Positions 1 through 12,886 of a stretch of DNA of 64,000 nucleotides are shown here, piece after piece. The DNA is from Zhengitettix transpicula (lineage: Eukaryota > Arthropoda > Insecta > Orthoptera > Tetrigidae): contig CM073591.1 in NCBI GenBank assembly GCA_037074705.1, positions 75,498,532-75,562,531 of the forward strand, in the 5' to 3' direction. Position numbers and translations under genes: made by a program. The stretch's first letter is position 1; each line of letters begins with the position of its first letter. The notes beneath the pieces were generated by a model. It was not told the DNA's origin. It saw only the letters and a list, made by a program, of their open reading frames with translations, and did no database searches.

Positions 1-2113
1 CTGATCAAGCTCACGTAACTTTGGAAACTAAGTTTCAAAGAAGCACAGAAAAAGTGACAGTACCTCGTGGTGTGTTCTGAACCTGGGACTTCTGAGCCCG
101 TAAGCCCAGATTTCATAGAAATTACTGTGAGATTCGGAATGAAATGTTTTCCACGGCCAGAACGTCAACCTCAAACAATCGAACCTGATCATATCTTTCT
201 GATTTCAATTTTAAATTGTATCTTTCTTTAGTCCACTGAGGTAAAAATGTTCTATTCGTTCTTCATAGTTACGTATGATGTAATTGCACGCTTTCAATCC
301 AAGATTAACAACCAAATGAAAGTGATATTTTAGAGTCTAAATATAACAGTACGTAAAGTTTCTCAGTATTCTTGCTGACTGAAGTACCACGACGCTTCGA
401 TAACAGATCAACGAATCTCGACATCGGACTTGATGGTCGCTGAAATCTTGGTCTCGTTCACAATTCGGATGTAGATTCCATTGTGTGTTAAAAATTATTA
501 ATTTTTTGTCAATTCTACTACCGATTAAGACATTTCACTAAGTAGATTAATTAACTGTCGTAAGCTGAAAAATTAACTATAAGGAAATTATGTTAGAAAA
601 GTGGAACGAAGAGAATAATTGTTCAACCATAAATCCCAAATATAAAAATTTATGCTGTGCATATAGATAGTGCAAGTGAAGAATCAAGAGGATTCGTAGA
701 GAATAGAGTGGCACATCAAGAATAAACCAAAACTTTGGGAGTTAATATTTACAAGTATTAGAATAGATTATTAATATAATTTAGCTTTGAAAGTGAGAGC
801 TCTTATCTAAGATACATAAGCTTGTACGTAAAGCATAGTATTGTTAAATAACTGCATTAAGCTGCACGGCGTGAAATTTAGTTTGGCAGCATGTGGCAGA
901 GGAAGACACATACATTTTTTTTTTACTTTTTAAATGTTTTTGCAGAAAAATTCACCTCAGATTATAGTTTACAGCTTATTAGGGGAATGTTTTAAACGCT
1001 TTTAAGTAATGTAACTTGTCAAATGACATTCGTTGGTTAAAATCTTTTGTTGTCCTCTGCGGATAAATAAACGTAATTAAGTTAGCGATTCTTTCCTTTT
1101 AAACACACGGTGACTATAGGTATTTAATAATTTTTTACTTGTCCTTTTTCCTCAGTAGACGAATAATGTAATCAGTATATAAATCTAAATATATACTAGA
1201 TTAATTTTGTATAGATTTAATCTTTAAGTTTTATTTATTCAAGTTGCCGTTTAGGTAGATATTCGGTCAATTTTTCGTACAACAGTTTCTAACCAATTTG
1301 CTAAGTTAGTTGCATTTAAATGTTTCAAATTCCTAATCTAATATATGGAAGCCACATCAAGCGATATATATTAGTGCTGATTACAATGTACTTTATTTTT
1401 GTAACTGGATTTTATAAAAGCTATTTTTATAAATTATTTCACAGCATTTTTTGTATTCTTGTTGAATCAAATTTTATGTAAAATTACACAGGTGTCGCTC
1501 GTTTATGAAATGTTAAAGATCGTATTTATGGTGATAAAGACAACGATTATGTTTTTAACCATATTTATACGACAGTCACATACAATAAAAGTTTCAAAAC
1601 AAAAATAAACCATATAAAAGTATTATAATTCCTCTTAATAAAAATTGGTTTAAAACGTTCAGGAACGATAAGTAATAGATTTGTAAGTTTCAATATATTT
1701 AGAATGTCAACAGAATTTTGAACCCGCTTACTTAAATTCATATTCGGTTAATGTAAAATATTAATTAAAGGTTTATTTCATGGATTTTTCGTAATTATTT
1801 CAATTGATCTATGTATTCATTTCATATGATAAGTTTAACGGGCGAATTGAATAATTATTTTTCGCGATTCAATTTACTCTTAAATTTTCAGAGATATTAA
1901 AACGACTTATACATCATCACAGCATTGATACAAGACTGAGAGGTGATTTATTTTCTTCGCTTCAAGTTCATTTTAATCTCATTCAGAAGATTTAGAACTT
2001 ATAGTCCTACTTCAGTAACTCTGATATTTGTTCGTTAACGTAATTTACTTTGTATTAGTACAGTATAAGCGTGAAGCATTGTATTTTGCCAGCAGATTTC
2101 TTGCGCGTTCCCC
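1..2113. other. Intron of the giant gene; no exon recognised
   Basis: AT-rich sequence with many stops in all frames. Given the donor at 2119 this should be intron of the minus-strand gene. I found no convincing downstream exon, acceptor or polyadenylation site. Around 75-110 (minus strand) there is a short stretch resembling a SINE box B, too degraded to annotate. Confidence 0.6.
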
Positions 2114-2121
2114 ACTTACCT
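2114..2121 (-). other. 5' splice donor ending the giant exon
   Basis: Read on the minus strand the junction is ACAG|GTAAGT, essentially the consensus donor, with exon sequence up to 2120 and GT at 2119-2118. The repeat-like protein sequence stops here. The frame beyond it (about 21 codons to the stop at 2055) loses the Thr/Pro character and gains Trp, Cys and Lys. The last residues of the open frame are therefore read-through into intron, and at least one more exon lies left of the window. Confidence 0.88.
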
Positions 2122-5100
2122 GTAGCGATGGGTTGCTCCACAGTGCGTGTGATGATGGTCACATGGGGTTTGACTTCTGTGGTTGACGTGACCTGCACCT
2201 CGTCACCTGCGACCCTCGTTACAATGTAGGTGAACGTCCTGAGTCTTGTGCTGGTGAGCAGCTGCACTGAGGGCGTCAGCTGAGGGGTTGCTGTGGGACC
2301 CAAGTCTTCGTCAATAGTCGACGTGGTACCGTCAATTTCTGTCGTCACTACAGTCGTCTCTGGCATCGGTAACTTCTCGGGAAGGACTTGTGTCTCAGTG
2401 GGAGTTACGTCTGCTACAGGAGTGTCTATTATGGAAGTGGGATCTAGTTGCTTCCTCGTAGATTTTCCATGAAATCTTGGAGCAGTAGTGCTTTTACCGA
2501 ACGTCTTCGTGGAAGACGTTTTACGGAACCTGTATGGGGTTGATTTGGTAGGAGCAATCTCTGTGGTGGTCGGAGTGGAAGTGGTCAATACAGCTGCAGA
2601 AGTTCGGCGTCGTTGCCCCGGGAACGTTGTTCTCGTTCTTTGCGGCTTTCTGGTGACGCTGAACCTAGTAGGACGAATGAACCGCGGGCCATCATAAGTA
2701 CTTTCTGTTACGCTCTCTGGAGTAGTAACGGCATTCACGTCCTCATCTCCGTTTGATAAAGGCGTAGTTATCGTCATTTCTGATGAAATTTCTGGAGTCC
2801 CGTGCGTTCCTTCTAAGGCTACAGCGTTTTGAGTAGTAACGTCTCGACCATCAGATGAATCATCGGTTACAGCACCGTCATCTGAGGATTTAAAACCACT
2901 TTCAACAGCCTCAGTGCTATGTTGCATTGAAACGACAGCACTGTCGTCAGTTGTTATATTCTGAACCTTATCACCCTCACCTTTAATTGTGGTAATTTGG
3001 TTTTCCTCAGTAACCTCAGTAACGTAAAATTTTGTTGATGGTATAAGCGACTCTTCAGTTGTAAGGACAGGTTTACCTGTTCTAGTTTTATCCCCTTCAG
3101 TAGCAGTGGTAATAGTTTCAGGTTTGTTATCCAAATCATAACCCATATATGCCGGGGTAAAAACTGTTTCCCGCGTGTTATTTGAACTCACTTCCGTAGA
3201 TTTCATATCTACTATTCCAACAGAGAAAACAGGACGAATTGGTTTTTCTGTTAAGTGATTCCTATTAATAGGCAGATAATCCTTTGCCACTGTAGTTATT
3301 TCATACTCGACATTTTGTTTATTTTTTAATACTTCTGTTGTGGGAGAGTAGAATATGTCCTCTGTACTTTTTTCATTGCTTTCATAAAGTCCTCTTGTAT
3401 CATCTATGGTTTGACGCGTTATTCCAGCGCTCTCATCATCTTCATCTGATTCGAAACCTTTAGGTAGTTCTGTTGTGCTTGGTCGGCGAGGAAACAAATT
3501 GGGTAAGTTTACTTTCCCACGCGCAGTGCTGGTACCTATTTCAGATTCAGGGTGCTTTGAATGTTCAGTCGGGAAATAGCCATCCAAAAAATATTCTTCC
3601 GTTTGGTCGTCAGTCTGTTCGAGTGAAACATTTTCTATTGCTTCATCTATTTGAGGAGATTTTGTTGGTTTGAAAGGTGCAGGGGAAGTTATTTTGTTTT
3701 GACGAGAGACGGTTGCATACGTAAAGGCAGGAATCTTCGTAAGAACTGCACTAGTTGGTATAATATCCTCGAGCTCATCATTGTGAACCGGACGTCGTCG
3801 GGTAACAACAACTCTTCTGCGGTGACTTGAAGTAGTTGGAGTAATCGGTTGGTGAGTAACTGGGCGCTTTTTGGTTACTTTTATACGTCTCCTTCCTTGT
3901 GTTTTAGAAGGTTCAATAATTTCAGGAGAGAGGTGCGTTGTGGAAGTTTCCTCTTCGTCTTCAAATTCATGCGCAAATTTTAAAGCTGCTGTTGATTGAA
4001 CAAATGAACCGACGGGTACTCGTTTTCTAGCGACGATGATTCGTTTTCTAGAAAGTTCGTTCGTATTGTTACTATTAGGATGTCGAATAATTTTCACTGT
4101 TCTTCGACCATAATCTGAAAGATTAATATGTTTTACCTTCGGTTTGGAATGGATAGTAGTAAGGTGCATTTCAGTAACGTCTTCAGATTGCTGAGCTTCC
4201 GATAATGTCAAAACCTCTCTATTATTATTAGTTTCAATCTCAGCAGAGTCATTATTTAATTTTCCTATTGGCCGGCGAAGTTTTATTACTCTAGCTCGAT
4301 GTCTGTTTGGAGAATTGCTTGTCTGACTAGAGTTTTCTGTGGCACTTCGTCGTTGTCTGGAAATTTTGTGTTCAACTAAATCTTCTTGAGGAGAAAGAGC
4401 GTCACTTGTTGATTCCTTTAAAATGTCCAAGCCCCTATTTGAATACTTAACGACCTTCCGCTTGAGTGGGGCTAACTCAGCGGGGCCTTGGGATAAAAAA
4501 TGACCGGCCTCTTTCTTGTTATTGCTGGCATGGGCGACATCATCTTTACTAAGAGATGGATTTGTGTTGTGTGCTGTCAGTGACGGCTTTGCGTTGTGGC
4601 CTCCTCTGGTCGGAGTCACTAGATCTACTAAAATATATCTGCTAACATCACCTACTATGCTTTCGAGACTCTGAGTTTCTATATCACTACTCTCGACTGC
4701 GAGATCATTCATGGCCGGCATCAAGTAGTTGTCTAGATAAGCATCGTCGTCCACGTCTGGAAATGAACTACCTATTTCAGGCACTTGAGACGCCAGAACT
4801 TTTGGCAAGTTTCGAATTTCTCTTTTCTTGATGGAACTATCATCTCCCACGGTAACTGTAGAAACGACGGTGCTAAATTCCCCGGGCCTACGTCCTGACA
4901 CGTACAGTGTCACAACACTTGTTTCGGCAGGAGGCGGATCCGGTGGTTTACGTTCCGCATTGTTATTTCTTGTGGACTTCTTTCGCGGCGGCTTCCAAGT
5001 CCTAACTTCGTCTTCTCGTGCTGCCTGAATTGCGTCAACATCAGGCACGTCCAATTCTGAATCTTTTACAGACCTGTCACTATCTTCAGCACGCTGGCGA

Positions 5101-8100
5101 CTTTTTCCATTAGAGCTACGTCGCTTCTGGTGATCTGAAGTTATTTCGGTTTCGGAATTTTCAGGTTCCTGAAACAACAAACCCTTAGGGGGCTGGGTAA
5201 GGTCGGGAGTTATCTGTAATCCGGGTAGGATGTTTGGAGCCTGCTGCTGGGGCAATGTTTGTGGCGTATTTCCAAGAATTTGTGCTTGTAGTAATGCAGG
5301 AATTAGCAGCGAATTTAGTTGGTTATTTATTGTAGCTGTAGGAGTTATAACTATAGTATCTGTAATGAACTCTGTGGCAGTTATTACTTCTTCAGAACTG
5401 TCTACAATAGTGGTAAGAATCTCTTTGCCTCGGAAAGTCAGTGGAATGACAGTTGACCTTCCCTTAGTGAGAGTAGTAACGTATGTAGTAGCACGTGTTT
5501 TATATTCCGTCGTTGGCGATGCTGGAGTTTGTTGTTGTTGCTGTTGGTTATTAAGTGCTAAGAAAGGATTTATATTCGGTTGTAGGCCACCTAAATTCCC
5601 AAGCAGAAGTTGAGAAAGAAGAATATTGGCGAGTGGAGCGTTAGCTGCGATCTGAGGTTGCACCGTGCTCACAACTTGTTCAACGTCATACACAGTACTC
5701 GGTATGATATGCGAAAATGAAGTAAATCTACCGCGAATAGTAGTAGGAGTGAAAATAATGCTCGTTGTTTGTGTTTCACGTAACAAGTACTGAGTTATTT
5801 CAGTGGCTCCTCCGGGTAATGTTCCTGTAACTTCACTGGTCAAAACAAGAACAGTGCCGCCATCTTTACCAGTGGACGTCGTGTACTGATGTGGAGCCAA
5901 TACTTCCAGACTTGGACGCGCAGTTACAACGTTCCTGTATTCGGTAACTTTCCCATTCACCACAGGTATCGTCACTTCCTCCGGTATACGGTGAGTTACA
6001 GTTATTGTTCCATCAAAGGTCGGCTGCGAATAAGTAAAGCTGTCTAAAGCCGTAGAATCCCTATTTTTGTAACCATTTCGCGAAGAAGTTCTTCTGGCCT
6101 GAGTATTTCCATTATACCTTCTGTTATTTGTTCTGGAATATGTTGTTTCTGTTTGCTGATTGGTATTACTCTGAGTCCGTAGACGAGGAGGCTTAGGTCG
6201 TGATGGTACCGAAGTGTCTGCTGCAGGTTTCCCTCGTCGACGAGAGGGCGTAGTACCAGTATTAGAATTGGTAGGGCGCCTGTATCGGGGTGTTCCACTG
6301 TCTTTCTCACGAAGAGTGAATTGCGATCTTCCAGCATTAGTTGACGCAGCAGTTGGCTTCACTCTCTGAATTTGAGTAGCTACTTGCTGCGTTTGTTGCG
6401 TTCGAGGCCGTGGGGTGAATCGACCTCCTCCATTAGATTTACTCTTTGGAGGTGGAGGTGGCGGTGGAGGTTCAGGCGTAGCCGGTTCCTCTTGCTGCTG
6501 TTGCGCACCTCGTCCTCCCGGTCTTCTAAATCGAGAACTGTAGCTTCGAGATCCGCTACTTCCTTCTCGCTTACTTCCATAATCGGTCTGTCTCTTCACT
6601 CGTTTTCGGAATCCAATGAACGGGCGTATTTGAACAGGTTTGATATTGACACTGCTGCTCTTCTTAGCTTTTGATTCCTTCCTTTCTGACCCTTCATAAT
6701 CATTATCACGAATTCCCTCGTCATCTTCATCGCCAAAATCACCGTCACCGTTTTCTTGTATTTCTTCGTCTCCACGATCCTCATTCTTTGATTCTTCATC
6801 CTCTTCCTCTACGTTCTCTTCCAATAAATCTTCTTCTGGTTCAGGTCGTTTAAAAAGTCCTCTAGGAGGGAAGAGGCCGTTACCAGGTCGTGCTCGGTTA
6901 ACTACCGGTTGATATCGAATCGCGGGGCGAGGTTTTGGTTTGGCTGTTGTTGTGGTAGTAGCCCTATTATTGTTTCCACCTCTCCTGGGAGGCGAGGTAC
7001 CTCTCGAAGTAGACGTAGTTCGAGCAGTTGTGCTTGTGGACCGTAACAACGGCGGGCGTCTGAATCTGAGTAGTGGATTCCTTTTCTGCGGCGGTTCTGT
7101 CGTCGTTGGTAGAGCCAAGGTCGGTGACTCTCCTTCTGCACCGTCAGTGTACTGTGGCGTTTCGTCCGTCACGAGTGAAGTTGTGAAATCATCAGCTTCG
7201 AGAGTCTCTTCGTTCACACTGGGTGCTGTCGCTGGGTTCAGTGAAGCTCGAGCCCCTCCAAAAACAGCGGCTTGCGTAGGCCTGATTCTATTATAGCGAG
7301 AACTGCTCCCAGCAGCGAAATGACCGGCAGTTGATACTCCTCTTCCTGCCGTAGTCGAGGGCCTAAAGAAGCCACCTCCTCTCCTGGAGGAACCGGCAAC
7401 TCCGACGGCGACGGTGGGTGTGACTCTTGCCGTTGACCTACCACGGCCTCCTCCGGGGTACGACGATGAGAACACTCCAGGCTGTGCGCCTTGAGACGAG
7501 CTCTTCACACGGTTGAAGCGTCGTCCTCCGCTTCCTGTTCCGGAAACTGCGGTGGGCCGAACATCGTTATTCTGAAGGGTACTACCGCGGCGATTGTTGG
7601 CGAACCTGTTACCCGTTTTGGCCGCCGGCGTTGCAGTCACGGTGGGCGTCACTGTGGTGCGCGTTATCGTGGTCGCACTGGTCGTCGCAATAGTTTTTCG
7701 TTTGGGGTTAAATGTCGCCCGGTTTCTCGAGGAGAATGGACGAATAGCGGGAGTGAACGTTCGTTTTCTTGTTGGAGCTGTAAGTCTTGATTTAACGCGA
7801 TTTTTGTTTCTGCCGGAGTCTCTGTCGTCGTCTTCGTTATCTTCTCCTTCTTCCTCGCTGTGGCTTTCATCCTCTTTACTTTCTTGTTCGGACTCACCAA
7901 GCGAGCTCTCGACAACAGTTGGTAATGGAGATGTAGTGGTGACCAGCGACGTAGGCACCACTGTGTCTTGTAGAGTGGCTGTTGCGGCGATGATGTCGTT
8001 GGGAACCGGCGTGCTCGTCATAGCTACTTTGAAAGTGGATGTACTCTCTATGATTTGCGCATAGCGGCCGTTGACATATGTACCGATTACTTTTGACTCG

Positions 8101-11100
8101 TAAAACGTGGTGGTTCCTTCAAACACAGCCGTACCGTCTATTATGCGTACGAGACCCGTCTGATGTGCTTTGTCTACCGCACCTTCAGTTTTGGTTGGTG
8201 TGGCCAGCTGCAGCGCTGCCTGACGCTCAGTATTGACCGTGACGGTGCTGGTACTCTCAATAACTCTAGCGTACAACTGGTCGATGTATGTGCCTATATC
8301 CTTAGTCGTGTAAAAGGTCGTGCTAACTCCATCAGCGTCGACAATACGTCCGTAATTGAGTGACACGACACCAACGGGCTGTTTTGGTAGCTGCGGAGTC
8401 GCAGTACTAGTAGGCTGTACCTCAGGTGTGACGATTTTGGTCGAGCTTTCTAAAACTTGGGCGTACAGACCATCGATGTACGTTCCGAAGACGTCTGTCG
8501 AGAAGAGCGTTGTAACGCCTTCGTTGACCTGTGTACTGACGATAGTGGATAGTCGACCAGTTGGAAGCAGCTGTTGAGTCTTGTTGTTAGCTTGAACAGC
8601 AGTAGCTTCGATTTTCTCTTTCAATGTATTTGTTGTTTCGATTTCTTGTGGTTTAGCCGTAGTTCCTACAGCTCTTGCGACTTGACCATCAGTGTTATCT
8701 GCCGTACCGTTTACTATATTAGTTACTGTCTGAAAGTTACTGTTTACGATAGTACTGTTTCCTATAATACTTGTCGTGAAGTAAGTGAAAGTGGTATAGT
8801 AAGTCGTCGGCTCGTAGAGGACCTCTGTTGGTGTCACAACATCTTCAACCGTTGTCGGAGCGACAGTTGTAGTTATTGCACCTCCGGCAGGTTCCACTGT
8901 AGGTGTTACCACGTTGGAGACGGTTTCCTCTCGGCTTGTAACCACTGTCGAACCTCCTTTATATTGAGTAGTCCAATATGTGTACGTTGTAAAGTAGGTC
9001 GTTGGTAGCAGAGGGTCATCCTCGGTTTCGGTTAAGGCTGGCAGCAAAACAGTTCGCTGCGGTGTTAGAGTTTCTGTTACAACGTTTGTCACTGTTTCCA
9101 GACGACTCAGGACGTCAGTTATGGGGCCCTTATAGACGGTGGTGAAGTAGGTGTAAGTGGTGTAACTCGTTTGCAGCAACAAAGTTGGGGCTGGGTCTAC
9201 GGATTCCGTGTTACTCTCGGAACTTATTTGGTCATCGAGTATGGCGATATTCCTATCGGGAAGTTTGTTTTCTTTGCTCAGTATGATGGTGTCCACAGCA
9301 CCTCCAGAGCTACTCACCAATGTTTCGAACACAGACGAGGTCACGTTTTGTGCTTGGGGTCTCGTGACTGTAGCGTACTTTATTGATGGTGTTTTCTGTG
9401 GAATGATACGGTTCTCCTCATCGTCACCGCTGTAAAGCAGATCAGCGGTTGTAATTTCAGGTGTGCTTGTGGGGACATTGTCGACTTCGTTCAAAGAAGA
9501 CTGTACTCGGTCTCTAATTATGGTACTACTGTATTGTATTTTTGGAGTCACTTTCAGAACTGGAGTTTCGCTCACGACAGGAATATGCCGTTGCGGCGCT
9601 TCAACCTGGTCTAGAAGTAATTCTGGTTGAGCAGTTTTCTGAATTTCTTTCACAGTAGGAGTCGCTAACAATAGGCCAGACGGCTTCACTATGTTCGTAT
9701 ATACTTCAGTCCTGCTCGTGACTGTTGTCTCACCATCCACAAATATGGTAGTAAAATATGTGTAAGTTGTGTAAAAGGTCTTGATGACATCATCTCCAGC
9801 GTTCGTTGCAACGAGGTTCAATACTGGAGTAGGTTTAGCCATTTCTTTTTCGACGTCTACCGAATCGATCACAGATGAGAAAAGATTATCATCCGGTATT
9901 TGTGGAGAATCTGGGAAGTATTTGGTCGTGGGCCGTCCAATGCCGACACTTGTTGGCGCTATTTCCAATGGAGTAGATTCAACTAAGTTGTTTTCGCGTG
10001 TGAAAAGACCAGCAACAGCTGGGTCTGTGGCTCGTAGAAAGAAATCACGGTCGATCGTAGAAGTAATTATGTTCGTTTCAACCTGTTCCCTACTTGCCAC
10101 GCTGGTCGTGTCTCCTTGGAAAAACGTTGTATAGTAAGTGTACGTTGTGTAAAGTGTTTTGTAAATAATTTCGGCAGCATCGTCATCGGGTGAGTCCGCA
10201 GAATCAGAAAGAGTGGTAGGGTTAGGCGAAGTCGGCGCAGTCTCTTCAGACGTATTTTCAATTGTCTGAGTGGTTACTCGCTCAGTAGTCTGAGGAGTTG
10301 TTGTAGCAGGTTGAGTTATAAGAGTTGTTGTTGGCTGTATTTGAGTTTTAGTTTCCTTCAATATTTTTGTAGCAAGTTTCACTTCGGATGTAATGACCTC
10401 ACGTGATTTTAGAGACGTTGTAGTTCCTCCTTCTGTGGGTATGAAAAATGTTGTAAGAACTGTGAACGTTTTATATACTGTTGATGGTATTATTTGAGTG
10501 ATGAAATTTTCAGTAGGTCTTTCTTCGAGCTGTGTTGGTGATTCATCTAGAGGTTTCGGGGCATATTTATCATCTCCTTGAGTTGTACCTTGTTCAGTAG
10601 TCGTCGGTTCGTTGACTTTTTCATTCTGCTGTTTATCTGTATCAGAAACGAGTATTTGGTCTTTAGAACTGGCACTTATCTTCCTTCCAGTTTCCACCTC
10701 ATTCGACAGATCTGCATCTGTAGTTGTAACATCAAATGGCAAGGTGCTCAAAGTTTCACCTTCTTCTTCTTCTTTGGTGGTTATAGTATTCCCATCGGTT
10801 GTCGATACGGGACCTTCATCAGGAACTGTCGGCGGAGAGGTAGTCGTATCTTCTTCAGGATCATTAGTTTTAATTTTATTTACAATGCTTGTTGTGTCAG
10901 TCAATTTAGCGGTAGTTGTTGGAGCAATATTGCTTGTGGGTGTTATTTCTATTTTGTTCTCTCCGTCATAATAGAAAATACTTAACTTTGAATGAATTAT
11001 CTGAGCGTATTGACTATTAACAATAGTTCCGTGTATAAGGGAAGTGAAAAGTGTCGTGGTTCCGTTTACGGCCTCAGTTCCGGCAATGACTTTAATTAAT

Positions 11101-12723
11101 CCAATTGGATTTTCCGCACCTTTGGTATCGATTAACTGCGTTTGTGCTGTTCTGAATGATGTAACTGGTGCCGTCGGTGACACTTTAACTTCATCCGTAG
11201 TTATCACAACTGTTTCTTCATCAGGTGGTGATGAGTCCATCACGACATGAGTGCTATGTATTTCTAGTTGAGGTGTTTCCAAGACTGGTGATGGCTCTAT
11301 AATATCAGCAACTTCATAAGCCACAGTAGAAGGCTCGATAATGGCACTAGTTTCACCTGGTACTTTAAGTGTTTCAGACGTACCTTGATCGTAATCCTCA
11401 TATTCCCCTACCGTCGCGGTAGGAGTTATGCCCTCTATGACTGCTGTTGGAGAATTGGGGAATTCCGGAGTATTAAATGCAACTTCGTCGACAGTCGTCG
11501 CAGGAGAGTCAAATAGTTCTTGTTCGCGAGAAAGAACTGCTGATTTGGCAGCTTCGTCTTGTGTCGTCTCTTCTAGAGGCTGTTGTTCAGTTGTGATAGG
11601 TGGCGTTTCTACCGTTGGTTGAGTGGTTATCGGCACCGCGGCCTCGACTACGTAGACTGATTCCGGTGTCTCTTCAGCCTTAGGTCGTCTGCTGGAAGCC
11701 ACTTCAGGTAGGACGACCATGGTTGGTACTGTGGTCTGCATGGTAAGAGAATGACCGGTCACCGTCCGTGTCACCATTCCCGGAGTATGTAACATAAAGG
11801 TTTTCACTTTAGTCACTACTGCTGGTGGCTCTTCTCCGGGCAGGTACGTAACCTTCTTGGTGGCTTGTGGAAGCTGCTTCGAGGTGCTTGGCATGAAGAT
11901 AACCACTGTGTCACCAATAGTTGTGGTGAAGTCGGCGAATCCGTGGTATGTGTATGTTTCCCTGAGTTTCTGTAATCTTAGTGGAATGTCCGGCTTTCCC
12001 CCTCTAAATATTGCTGCGACTTTGCCGGACCGTTGCTTTTCCTTCTTTTTAATGTCTGCGTCCTCGTCAGCAGAAGACGAGTAACCACTAGGTGCAAAGT
12101 CGTGACGTACGGTGAACGTCGGAAGATCGTTGACCGGTTGGACCACCGCCACTTTCGCCGGCTTGATAACTTCCTCGGAGCCTTGTTCTGCGTCTCGTTT
12201 TGCGTGAGCGTCGCTCGTTGGGTATGAACCATGGTGGTTAATGAAGTTGTCGGCGTCTTCTCCAGAAGGCTCCCCATAATCTGGTGTCAGGTCTGGATTG
12301 GTGGGAGGAGGGAAAAAGGAACTGGCCCGGAGTTCCTCGACAGTCTTGTACCGGTCGGGAATCGCGACGGTGTTGACTCGTTGCGGGTCTGGGGGAGGGA
12401 CGTAAATCTCTTCGGGTACGGGGGTAGCTGCCACCACTGCCACCGTCTCCGTGGGCAGCGGGGGTGGGGGCTGGACGGTCGTTGGGAAGACGAGCAGCAG
12501 GGGCTTCTGTTGGCGACGATCGAACGACACTCTGGAGCTGGAAGCAGCTACCACCTGGGTGCGACCTCTGCCCACGCGACCTGTTGCGAACTCGGTGGTC
12601 GTTCCTTCGCGGACGAAGGTAGCGGCGGCGAGAACCACATCGCCTACGGCAGAGGCCGCACCAAAAGGACAGAGTTAAGACAAGAACAAGACTGAAAGAC
12701 AGAAGAGGAAGAACTAAACGCAT
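2120..12723 (-). CDS. Giant secreted Thr/Pro-rich repeat (mucin- or matrix-like) protein, single very large exon, 3' end outside window
   Basis: The reading frame is open without a stop from 12638 down to 2055. A 5' splice site at 2118-2119 means coding should stop at 2120, after 'EQPIATG'. Residues below count from the Met at 12638. One repeat class ('YTTYTYFTT...SRxETVTNVV') lies near 713-755, 823-860, 952-983, 1153-1187, 1212-1245 and 1275-1309, with weaker copies near 224-250 and at the C-terminal end. A second class ('GTYIDGLYAQVLES') lies near 511-555, 1360-1400, 1423-1468 and 1493-1535. Acidic blocks (about 1577-1613, 1930-1990) alternate with Arg/Gly-rich basic blocks. 'RVKRQ' (about 2013) and 'RQRRS' (about 2760) look like furin sites. 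I saw no cysteine. The second repeat class resembles insect proteins annotated as DUF4758, recalled from memory and unchecked. A role in cuticle, luminal matrix or mucus is inference only. The start at 12723 needs a one-base frame correction near 12663-12666. Confidence 0.92.
12653..12723 (-). other. Out-of-frame signal peptide at the 5' end of the giant gene
   Basis: An ATG at 12721-12723 opens a frame that begins MRLVLPLLSFSLVLVLTL, a basic residue followed by a long Leu/Val core. This is a textbook secretory signal. The frame is one base out of register with the main reading frame. Dropping one base of the T4 run (A4 at 12663-12666 on the plus strand) would give '...TLSFGAASAVGDVVL', with a natural Ala-x-Ala-like cleavage region running straight into the main frame. 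An assembly or sequencing indel is the simplest reading. A real inactivating mutation, or an intron using the AG just upstream of the GAT codon near 12641, are alternatives. Confidence 0.75.
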
Positions 12724-12886
12724 TGGTGATTTAAGTTCTCACTTTAAGACCTACAACTTTAGAAGACGTCTGTCATATTTCTTCCTTTACTATTGTTTTA
12801 TTAGTATTCGCCGATGTTTTATTAAACTTTTCAAAGTATTAGTAGCATTTCCTTGAGGTTAATCAGCCTTTCTAATATCAATTTCA

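Noticed and set aside
70..115. SINE box B-like sequence on the minus strand near the left edge.
   Set aside because: Only about 25 bases resemble the 24478 SINE and no box A or tail is seen.
12655..12675. Programmed ribosomal frameshift joining the signal peptide to the main frame.
   Set aside because: There is no slippery heptamer or downstream structure of a known type. A T-run indel or splicing is simpler.
2488..12695. Many plus-strand and alternate minus-strand open frames inside the giant exon (for example 8574-9008, 7594-8064, 12231-12695).
   Set aside because: They are shadows of one GC-richer, repetitive coding exon. Their translations are biased by the repeats and carry no domains. 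The one exception is the first 20 or so codons of the minus frame at 12723, used as the signal peptide.
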